This document shows, in pieces, positions 6,115-11,609 of a stretch of 11,609 bases of DNA. The first letter of the stretch is position 1. Each line of letters opens with the position of its first letter. The translations under genes were made by a program, and so were the position numbers. This DNA is from Calditrichia bacterium. GTDB lineage: Bacteria; Calditrichota; Calditrichia; RBG-13-44-9; J042. Under the pieces are notes generated by a model, which searched no databases, had not been told where the DNA came from, and was given only the letters and a program-made list of their open reading frames with translations. Location: assembly GCA_030430345.1 (NCBI GenBank), contig JAUIFT010000030.1, forward strand, positions 1 to 11,609, read 5' to 3'.

Positions 6115-6681
6115 ATGGGTATCCGATATAACGCCCCTTTCGTTTTAACGTTTACTTTTTTTTGCATTATTGTCATGGGGATGGGGGAAGCAACCGGTGG
6201 TGTATCCACCCGGCAGTTTTTTACTTTGCATCCATTGTTTGTTTATCAGGACCCATTGTCCTATGTGCGGCTCGTTTCCCATTCGCTTGGGCACGCGAAC
6301 TGGGAACATTTAGGCTCTAATCTAGCCTATATCTTATTAATCGGGCCGATACTGGAAGAAAAATACGGTAGTAAAAACTTGTTCGTTATGTCACTGGTTA
6401 CCGCGCTGATTACCGGCATATTGAATAGCTTGTTATACCCGTGCTTTCTGCTTGGTGCCAGTGGTATTGTTTTTATGATGATCCTATTGGGCTCTTTTAC
6501 GAATGTGAAAAACGGCGGCATTCCGCTCACTTTTATCCTGGTGCTGGCCCTCTTTTTGGGACAAGAGGTTATTAATGCATTCGCAGAAAATAACATCTCG
6601 GAATTCGCCCATGTCGTTGGTGGCGTCTGTGGTAGTTTCTTCGGTTTTGCGCAAAATGCCAGAATGGACAGCGGTGCTTGA
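6115..6681 (+). CDS. Rhomboid family intramembrane serine protease
   Basis: A 188-residue compact rhomboid that should cleave single-pass membrane proteins within the bilayer. The catalytic serine is Ser116 in GASG (114-117) and its histidine partner is His166 in AHVVGG on the last core helix. His65 and Asn69 (HANWEHLGSN, 60-69) match the oxyanion-stabilising HxxxN of GlpG. Six hydrophobic segments can be traced (about 8-23, 68-80, 90-109, 112-129, 136-152, 164-180). The conserved WR of loop 1 is not obvious. There is no N-terminal cytoplasmic domain as in GlpG, so this is a minimal form. A weak GAAAGA ribosome site precedes the ATG by 6 bases. Substrate is unknown; the adjacent Gly/Met-rich membrane protein is a neighbour, not a proven target. 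Confidence 0.92.
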   Translation: MGIRYNAPFVLTFTFFCIIVMGMGEATGGVSTRQFFTLHPLFVYQDPLSYVRLVSHSLGHANWEHLGSNLAYILLIGPILEEKYGSKNLFVMSLVTALITGILNSLLYPCFLLGASGIVFMMILLGSFTNVKNGGIPLTFILVLALFLGQEVINAFAENNISEFAHVVGGVCGSFFGFAQNARMDSGA

Positions 6682-6693
6682 GCCACTGGTTGG

Positions 6694-6722
6694 TTGACAG
6701 ACTTTTTGAATGAGAGAAATTA
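6694..6722 (+). promoter_or_regulatory. Possible promoter of the TPR gene
   Basis: A perfect TTGACA -35 (6694-6699) lies 17 bases before AAATTA, a poor -10, in the 89-base gap before the TPR gene. Only the -35 is convincing. Confidence 0.25.
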
Positions 6723-6770
6723 GCAAATAAGCAACTATACTTGCTGTGATATCTAAAAAGGGCATGTGCT

Positions 6771-7808
6771 ATGGCTAGAAAAAAAACACCGGAAATTGAT
6801 AAAATCCTGGAAAAAGCCCGGCAGGCAGAAGAGCGTCAGGATCATGAAGCAGCGGCGCGCTCCTACACGGAAGCGCTGGAAATATCTCAGAAAAACCCCG
6901 GAATATGGGGGTTACTGGGATGGGCCTTGCTGCACGCGGGCGACACTAAAGAGGCGTTAACTGCTGCGAAAAAGATGCGTAACCTTGCCATTAAGCCTCC
7001 GACGGTACTATCTTTACCATCAAAACCGCTGTTGGCTGTTGCGGATTTATTGATTGCGGAAATTCACCGCTCAGCTGGTAGAAAAACCTATGCCGAGCGC
7101 TATTACCGGGAATCGCTGGACGCAATGCCGCGGGCAGCAACTTACGTTCTCTTCGGAGAATTTTTAGCGGGATTGGACCGGCATACGGAAAGCAAGGTCT
7201 GCTACCAAAATGCAATTCAAGTGGATAGTAATTGCGATGAAGCCCATTACAATTTGGCGCTCTGGTATAAAGTAAATGAAGATTATGAACGCACGATACG
7301 CCACCTGCAGCGGGTATTGGAAATCAATCCGATGAATACAGCCGCGGTGGTGGTTTTAACGCGGGTGCTTTGGCGCTTTCGCAGCACCGGATTTAGCGAA
7401 GCGCTGAACGTGCTGGAAAATGCTTACCAGGTTCAACCGAATGAGCGGGATATTCAGCTTTGCCTGGCATTTACCTACCGCCTCCTGAAAAAAACGCGTG
7501 ATGCGGAACGCATTTTTATTGATGCGGTCCAAACCCATCCGGAAGACAGCGGGTTACACTGGAGTTTCGCTCATTTTTTGGGCAGGGATTTAAAACAGGC
7601 CGGAGAAGCGGAATTTTATTTTAAGAAAGCCATTGAACTGGATCCGGAAAATGCCCCGGCCTGGTTCCATTATGGGCAGTTTTTGCTGCGCCAAAAACGG
7701 GAGGAAGAAGCGCAGATTCAGCTGAACCAGGCGATGGACCTCGGATTTGCAATTCCGGAAACCGAAAAAGAGGCGCCGGTCGCGCAGCCTATAGCGAATT
7801 CAAAATAA
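6771..7808 (+). CDS. Tetratricopeptide-repeat protein
   Basis: A 345-residue helical-repeat protein. TPR-like units of about 34 residues can be read at roughly 11-44, 45-70, 122-155, 156-189, 190-224, 225-258, 261-294 and 295-328. The best are 156-189 (DEAHYNLALWYKVNEDYERT...) and 295-328 (APAWFHYGQFLLRQKREEEA...), each with the usual small residue at position 8 and a Pro near the end. Residues 72-120 fit the pattern less well and may be an inserted or divergent repeat. The C-terminus (329-345) is a short disordered tail rich in Glu, Pro and Ala. No signal peptide or membrane segment, so it is probably a cytoplasmic scaffold; the partner is unknown. AAGGG lies about 8 bases before the ATG. 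Its last 20 bases overlap the end of the convergent lipoprotein-like gene. Confidence 0.88.
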   Translation: MARKKTPEIDKILEKARQAEERQDHEAAARSYTEALEISQKNPGIWGLLGWALLHAGDTKEALTAAKKMRNLAIKPPTVLSLPSKPLLAVADLLIAEIHRSAGRKTYAERYYRESLDAMPRAATYVLFGEFLAGLDRHTESKVCYQNAIQVDSNCDEAHYNLALWYKVNEDYERTIRHLQRVLEINPMNTAAVVVLTRVLWRFRSTGFSEALNVLENAYQVQPNERDIQLCLAFTYRLLKKTRDAERIFIDAVQTHPEDSGLHWSFAHFLGRDLKQAGEAEFYFKKAIELDPENAPAWFHYGQFLLRQKREEEAQIQLNQAMDLGFAIPETEKEAPVAQPIANSK

Positions 7809-8136
7809 GCAGGGTGATCTCCTCTCCGGGGGAGACCTCCAGCACATCACTGATCGGTGTTTGCGCGGAACCGATCGGATCGGCCAGAAATTGCAAGCGG
7901 TAGGAATCCCGCAAAAGATGGGATGGGATGATAAAGCGCTTAACGCTCAAGCCATTGACCTGACCCAGCCGTTGCTTAACCCCACCTTTTATCACGTAAA
8001 TCGTCATACTATCACTTTCCCGGTTGTCTACTTTTAATGAGGCGACCGGATCCCTGGGGCGATCTGCAAGGTTGCCCGTACAATTCATCCCCCAAAAAAC
8101 AGCGAAAAATCCCGCTAAAATTATAAATCGGGTCAT
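7789..8136 (-). CDS. Small lipoprotein-like protein with a C-terminal beta domain, function unknown
   Basis: A 115-residue protein with a hydrophobic N-terminus (4-16) ending in WGMNC. Cys19 could be the lipid-modified residue, but the lipobox is not canonical, so export is likely and lipidation uncertain. The rest (about 33-113) alternates short polar and hydrophobic stretches typical of a small all-beta domain, with RLGQVNGLSVKRFIIP (56-71), FLADPIGS (83-90) and a final SPGEEITLLIL (102-112). I recall similar small domains in exported proteins of environmental bacteria, but I cannot name the family. GGAGG precedes the ATG by 10 bases. It begins 68 bases after the mgtE stop on the same strand and may be the last gene of that operon. 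Its stop codon lies inside the 3' end of the convergent TPR gene. Confidence 0.75.
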   Translation of the reverse strand: MTRFIILAGFFAVFWGMNCTGNLADRPRDPVASLKVDNRESDSMTIYVIKGGVKQRLGQVNGLSVKRFIIPSHLLRDSYRLQFLADPIGSAQTPISDVLEVSPGEEITLLILNSL

Positions 8137-8204
8137 GAAGTTATTTCCTCCAGATGTTGGTGTGCATTATAAATCCAACGTCCGGACCGCTGGTACAGTT
8201 CCTG

Positions 8205-9530
8205 TTAAACAATGTTCAGCGCAGTCGCCAGCAGTGTTGCAAGACCCAAGAAACTCATAAATCCCACTACATCCGTAACGGTTGTCAGAATTATCGAGGA
8301 AGATTGTGCCGGGTCCTGCCCAATGGCGTGCAGTAGAATCGGAATCACCGCCCCTGATAATCCGGCAATAACCATGGAAATAATCATCGATACACCAATG
8401 ACGACAGCCAGCCCGAGGGACGATTCCCAAAAGTATACAATGGAGGCGGTTGTTAAGGCGACGGCGCAGCCGTTAACGAAGCCGACTGCAACTTCTTTCC
8501 GCACAACTTGAAACCAGTGGCGGATGCGAATTTCCCGCAAGGCCAGGCCGCGCATCGTTACTGCTAATGCCTGGGAGCCGGTGTTGCCGGACTGCCCGGC
8601 AACGACGGGTAAAAATACCGCCAGCGCAGTAACCTGGGCGATTGTATCTTCAAAGAGACCGACCACGGCCGAAGCGAGAAAAGCAGTTGCCAGATTAATT
8701 TCCAACCAGGGCAGCCGCTTCCGAATGGCAAATGATGCCCGGGAAAGCGCTTGTTCGTCCCGGCCGGCACCAAACATCGCCTGGACATTCTCGCTGGCAT
8801 CTTTTTGGGCAGCCGTAACCAGCGCATCGTGCCGGATAATGCCAACCAGTTTTTGCCGGATATCAACGACCGGAAGGCTGGCCAGTTTGCTCTTATCGAG
8901 AATTTCGATGACCTCATCCCGGGGGGCCATTTCGTGAATGCTGATCGGGGTCGCGTCGCTTAAATCGATCAGTTTCTCGAAAGGGTGAGCGACAGCGACT
9001 TTTTGCAGGGGAATCAGCGCAATCAGTTTTCCGGCCTCATCGATTACACAAACATCCACAATTCGACGGTGGCGGACTTTGCGAATTTTTGCCAGCGAAC
9101 TCTCAACCGTTTCGTCAGAGTGAAAGGTCATTACCCGCGGATCCATCAAAAAGCCGGCCGTATCCGGAGGATAAGTCATCAGATCCTGCAACTCCTTCGT
9201 CAGGGAAGGGGGAAGCAGGGCAAGCTTTCCCTGCACAGCCTGATCATTCAACTTTGCCGCCCGCGCCAATAATTTTGCACCATGAGCCGGGTCAACAATT
9301 TTGAATATGCCCAGAAAGATGTCATCAGGCATTAACTCAACAAGCTTTTCTGCGACATCGGGATTCAATCGTAAAAAAACTTCCGCTGCCACCGCCAGGG
9401 GCATTCTCTGAAGATACTCCAGCACTTCCATAACGGGAAAAGTTTCAATCAATTTAGCCGCTTCGCCGGGGTATTGGTGAAAAAAACCATCGATGAGCAT
9501 ATCGGCTGCCAGCATAGATTGTTCAGGCAT
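8205..9530 (-). CDS. mgtE: MgtE magnesium channel/transporter, full length
   Basis: Inner-membrane Mg2+ channel whose cytoplasmic domains close the pore when internal Mg2+ is high. The 441 residues show the MgtE N-domain (about 15-120), two CBS domains (about 125-185 and 186-245), a connecting plug helix (about 246-270) and a five-helix membrane domain (about 278-440). The pore signature PVVAGQSGNTGSQ is at 308-320, and Asp420 in TTVTDVVGF corresponds to the ion-selecting Asp432 of the Thermus protein. The start is ATG at 9530, because AGGAGG ends 8 bases upstream; the GTG nine bases earlier overlaps that ribosome site. Length is normal for the family. The ribosome site follows the stop codon of the preceding MgtE-N/CBS gene directly, so the two genes are co-transcribed and probably co-translated. 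Confidence 0.95.
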   Translation of the reverse strand: MPEQSMLAADMLIDGFFHQYPGEAAKLIETFPVMEVLEYLQRMPLAVAAEVFLRLNPDVAEKLVELMPDDIFLGIFKIVDPAHGAKLLARAAKLNDQAVQGKLALLPPSLTKELQDLMTYPPDTAGFLMDPRVMTFHSDETVESSLAKIRKVRHRRIVDVCVIDEAGKLIALIPLQKVAVAHPFEKLIDLSDATPISIHEMAPRDEVIEILDKSKLASLPVVDIRQKLVGIIRHDALVTAAQKDASENVQAMFGAGRDEQALSRASFAIRKRLPWLEINLATAFLASAVVGLFEDTIAQVTALAVFLPVVAGQSGNTGSQALAVTMRGLALREIRIRHWFQVVRKEVAVGFVNGCAVALTTASIVYFWESSLGLAVVIGVSMIISMVIAGLSGAVIPILLHAIGQDPAQSSSIILTTVTDVVGFMSFLGLATLLATALNIV

Positions 9531-9538
9531 TTGAAGCA

Positions 9539-9544
9539 CCTCCT
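9539..9544 (-). promoter_or_regulatory. Ribosome-binding site deciding the mgtE start
   Basis: AGGAGG on the minus strand directly abuts the TAG stop of the upstream MgtE-N/CBS gene and is 8 bases from ATG 9530. An in-frame GTG at 9539 overlaps it and is therefore unlikely to be used. The tight packing suggests translational coupling. Confidence 0.75.
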
Positions 9545-10375
9545 CTATTTCTTGTTAACAGTATTTAGCATTGTAGCACCGCGGAAAAGCCCTGATAAGC
9601 CAATCCGGTACAATTCACCGAGGGCATTCCCTGTGGATATAATACGCTGGGAACTTGAGACCACATCGGTATCTTTTTCGATTTGGCGAAGCGTTTCGTA
9701 ACGAACGGCGCCAAGAAACTTGCCGGCGTTATCAACAACTGGCAATGCATGATATTCCATCCAGCCGGTATAATTTAGGATTGCCTGAAGCTTCATCCCG
9801 GCCGAGAGGCTAACTACCCTGGTATGCATCACTGAAGCCAGGGGCGCCTCGCCTTGCGCCAACATTAATTCAGTGATATTTATTACGCCAGCCAGGGTAT
9901 GGTCCCGCCGGACAATGTAGAGATAATAAATTGCTTTTTCCGGCCGGCTGCGGACGCGTTTCAGCGCTTCTTTAACGGTAATATCTTCCGGCAAAGTAAA
10001 AATGAGCGGGTCCATTATCGCCGCGGCGGTATTTTCGGGGTACTGTAATATACGCAAAAGTGGGTCGCTGGCGTCCTCTGCCGTTTTTTCCAGAATGGCA
10101 GCCTGAAGGTCCGTCGTCATACGACGGAGCAAAAGGGCGGCGATTTCTACTGGCAGCGCTTCGGTAATCGCCGCTGCTTGATCGAGATCCATTACTTCCA
10201 GGCACTTTACTGCCGTATATCGCTCTAACTGCGTAAAGACCGCTACTGCTTGCGGAACGGGTATCTGGGTGACAAAGGCAGTGATTTCCCCGATTGGTAA
10301 ATTTTCGAGAATGCGGGCCGCATCTATCGGGTAATTTTTAATAAAATGATTCAATATCTTTTGATCAGAAATCAT
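9545..10375 (-). CDS. MgtE N-domain plus CBS protein lacking the membrane pore
   Basis: A 276-residue soluble paralogue of the cytoplasmic half of MgtE. Residues about 10-118 are a helical MgtE N-domain with the characteristic junction YPENTAAAIMDP (112-123). CBS domains follow at about 121-180 and 181-236 (LPVVDNAGKFLGAVRYETL, 211-229, is a clear CBS strand-turn-strand). In place of the plug helix and five membrane helices there is only a tail of about 40 residues, with an amphipathic GNALGELYRIGLSGLFRGA segment (249-267). It ends with a normal stop, and a ribosome site for the next gene follows at once, so it is not a frameshifted or truncated mgtE. It lies 31 bases after the MscS-like gene and 14 before mgtE. 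A role as a Mg2+ or nucleotide sensing partner of the adjacent transporter is inferred. A GAGG site precedes the ATG by about 5 bases. Confidence 0.88.
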   Translation of the reverse strand: MISDQKILNHFIKNYPIDAARILENLPIGEITAFVTQIPVPQAVAVFTQLERYTAVKCLEVMDLDQAAAITEALPVEIAALLLRRMTTDLQAAILEKTAEDASDPLLRILQYPENTAAAIMDPLIFTLPEDITVKEALKRVRSRPEKAIYYLYIVRRDHTLAGVINITELMLAQGEAPLASVMHTRVVSLSAGMKLQAILNYTGWMEYHALPVVDNAGKFLGAVRYETLRQIEKDTDVVSSSQRIISTGNALGELYRIGLSGLFRGATMLNTVNKK

Positions 10376-10406
10376 GAGAACCTCGGGTAGGTTTATAAGC
10401 CGTTTC

Positions 10407-11225
10407 TTATTTTTTTAGCAGAATAGATGTCATCTCACCGAATTCTTTCGCCGGTATATATGTTTCTCCCTGCGACGTTTTTAGAATGACCGCTGTCGGG
10501 GTAAATTCAGTGATTTCCCCGTTTATTTCACCAATCCGAACATTTTGTCCTTCATGGTAGCGGTTTTGCAGATAGTAAGAAGCGAGGATGTTACTGACCG
10601 CTGTTTTCGCACCGAGACCAAAAGCCAGCGCAGCGCCAAAGAGAAAAGCACCGGAAAAAATGTATATTAATCCGCTTAGCACTGCTATATCAATGCCGAT
10701 TTGTTCAATAGCGATAAGGGCGGAAATAAAGATGATCGCATACTGAATTAGCTTCGCGACTAAATCGCCGTAGATGACGCCGGCGGTATCGGTGGTGGCA
10801 GTAACCAGATCGCGAACAAGGTTCCCTCCGATGATCCCCAAAAAAACGATCAGCACGGCAATGAGCAATTTCGGAAGGTATTTTACGATACTGCTTAGCC
10901 AGGCGGTAATAACCGGTAATCCGAGGATCTCGGTGCTGGCGGTCAGGAAAAAGAAGAGAATTATCCAGAACAAGAAATTTCCAATCAATGCCGCTGAGCG
11001 GTCCGGCTGCAGCTCTTTTATCTTTTCCTGAAATCTTTCATTGGGGAACATTTCCGGAAGTTTCTTCAGAAAGCGCATGACTAAAAATTTAACCAGGCGG
11101 GCAATCAAAATACCGATGAGGAAAACCAGCAGCGCACTAACAAAATTAGGAAGGAAGACGATCATTTCCTGCTTGAATTGGGTGAGTAAAATCCGTAAGT
11201 CTTCGACAAGCTGGGTGTAGTCCAT
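10407..11225 (-). CDS. Small-conductance mechanosensitive channel-like protein (MscS family)
   Basis: A 272-residue inner-membrane channel-like protein. Hydrophobic segments lie at about 22-47, 80-103, 113-135, 155-175 and 180-205. The last resembles the MscS pore helix, with Gly/Ala spacing in GAALAFGLGAKTAVSNILAS (197-216). The beta domain follows at once (YHEGQNVRIGEINGEITEF, 223-241, then ILKTSQGETYIPAKEF, 247-262), as in MscS. The protein stops there, so the large C-terminal alpha/beta cage of E. coli MscS is absent, while the N-terminal half has conserved TM-helix repeats as in many environmental homologues. AAAGGAG is 7 bases before the ATG. It is the first gene of the minus-strand operon with the two MgtE-type genes, which suggests a role in ion or osmotic balance. 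The gating stimulus is not shown by the sequence. Confidence 0.88.
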   Translation of the reverse strand: MDYTQLVEDLRILLTQFKQEMIVFLPNFVSALLVFLIGILIARLVKFLVMRFLKKLPEMFPNERFQEKIKELQPDRSAALIGNFLFWIILFFFLTASTEILGLPVITAWLSSIVKYLPKLLIAVLIVFLGIIGGNLVRDLVTATTDTAGVIYGDLVAKLIQYAIIFISALIAIEQIGIDIAVLSGLIYIFSGAFLFGAALAFGLGAKTAVSNILASYYLQNRYHEGQNVRIGEINGEITEFTPTAVILKTSQGETYIPAKEFGEMTSILLKK

Positions 11226-11486
11226 AAATTGACTCCTTTTTCATTGTTAAAAACGCCTATGTACTTGTGAAAAATTGGCTCTGCCTGTTTTTCGAGAACA
11301 TTGTTTAGGCGAATATACACAAAAAATTTGGAGGCGCCATTAATTAACACCGCTATGGAAAAATATGCTATTCACTTACCCGAATATAAAAAAACGCTGT
11401 GGCAGCACCAGTAACGGTGACGTACCACAGCGTCTCGTAAATTTTATCCAACCGGTGGTTTGAATTTACCACCACGGTGAATTAAA
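11226..11486. other. Intergenic region upstream of the channel operon
   Basis: A 261-base gap between two minus-strand genes. It holds the terminator of the outer-membrane protein gene and, downstream of it, the presumed promoter of the channel operon. A TATATT sequence on the minus strand (11312-11317) could be a -10 box, but I find no -35 partner. CGCCTA (11255-11260) and TAGGCG (11306-11311) are inverted copies far apart, probably chance. No open reading frame resembles a protein. Confidence 0.4.
11387..11433 (-). terminator. Rho-independent terminator of the outer-membrane protein gene
   Basis: On the minus strand a perfect 9-bp stem (ACGCTGTGG with CCACAGCGT, 11425-11433 and 11394-11402), containing a smaller CACC/GGTG hairpin in its loop, is followed by a run of T. 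It lies about 54 bases after the stop codon of the outer-membrane protein gene. Confidence 0.88.
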
Positions 11487-11609
11487 TCAGAAGCCGATGG
11501 TCAGAGAAAACAGATTGTTGCCATCGTAGTAACGGGAATCCCGGAATGCGTAATCGAACTGCAGGTTGGTGCCGCTCATCTGGAAGTTGAGGCCAACACC
11601 AGCGGTAAA
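11487..11609 (-). CDS. C-terminal end of an outer-membrane beta-barrel protein, PorV/PorQ-like
   Basis: Only the last 40 codons are in the window; the gene continues past the right edge. The peptide shows alternating hydrophobic and polar residues of barrel strands: FTAGVGLNFQM, then TNLQFDYAFRDSRYYDGN and a last strand NNLFSLTIGF ending in Phe. A C-terminal aromatic residue is the usual signal for barrel assembly by BamA. The pattern L-x-F/L-D-Y-A-F followed by a final FSLTIGF is common in PorV/PorQ-family proteins of the FCB group. The family name is a tentative reading from a short fragment; the outer-membrane barrel nature is fairly secure. A strong terminator follows. Confidence 0.65.
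   Translation of the reverse strand, partial: FTAGVGLNFQMSGTNLQFDYAFRDSRYYDGNNLFSLTIGF

Noticed and set aside
7815..7845. Hairpin TCTCC/GGAGA after the TPR gene as its terminator
   Set aside because: No T run follows it, and the sequence is coding on the other strand.
8212..8937. Plus-strand frames opposite mgtE
   Set aside because: Shadows of the mgtE reading frame; composition is rich in Ser, Thr and Arg without any domain.
9531..9539. GTG start for mgtE, three codons upstream
   Set aside because: The GTG overlaps the AGGAGG ribosome site, which is correctly spaced for the ATG at 9530.
1..11225. A cyclic-di-AMP-linked ion homeostasis island joining the PgpH-like gene with the MscS/MgtE operon
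   Set aside because: They are separated by more than 6 kb of unrelated genes on the other strand; proximity alone does not support a link.
11255..11311. CGCCTA and TAGGCG as a regulatory inverted repeat
   Set aside because: Only six bases per arm with 45 bases between them; expected by chance.
1..11609. CRISPR arrays, insertion sequences, phage or defence genes
   Set aside because: No repeated spacer pattern, transposase, integrase, terminal inverted repeats or defence-type domains were seen on either strand.

Overview
The window is ordinary-looking chromosomal DNA of moderate GC content from a Gram-negative-type bacterium that uses clear Shine-Dalgarno sites. Hints of lineage are a PorV/PorQ-like outer-membrane barrel C-terminus at the right edge, a lipoprotein-like gene with a loose lipobox, a YfhL-type ferredoxin and a coiled-coil/C4 zinc-ribbon protein next to rnpB. 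Together these would fit an FCB-superphylum relative such as Calditrichota or a similar group. This placement is inference only. I see no mobile elements, CRISPR arrays, phage genes or broken genes.

Left part (1-3100), all on the minus strand. A tRNA with anticodon CAU (probably tRNA-Ile2) has its own promoter-like sequence and a strong terminator. It is followed by a coiled-coil zinc-ribbon protein, then the RNase P RNA gene (rnpB), which starts only 24 bases after that protein's stop codon. A terminator hairpin follows, and then the first 498 codons of a PgpH-type 7TM-HD membrane protein (cyclic-di-AMP phosphodiesterase family), whose HD domain lies beyond the left edge.

Middle part (3100-7810), on the plus strand. 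A 360-base gene-free stretch leads to a small 2[4Fe-4S] ferredoxin of the YfhL type. Glutamine-dependent NAD+ synthetase (nadE) follows, then an unrecognised small Gly/Met-rich membrane protein, a compact rhomboid protease with intact catalytic residues, and a cytoplasmic TPR-repeat protein.

Right part (7789-11609), on the minus strand. An apparent operon reads: MscS-like channel, a soluble MgtE N-domain/CBS protein without a pore, full-length MgtE magnesium channel, and a small lipoprotein-like protein. The last of these overlaps the TPR gene tail-to-tail by 20 bases. At the right edge is the C-terminus of an outer-membrane protein with a good terminator. The ion-channel operon, with a pore-less MgtE paralogue directly upstream of the complete transporter, is the most interesting arrangement. 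It suggests a two-component Mg2+ sensing and transport unit, but nothing here amounts to a clearly undescribed system.
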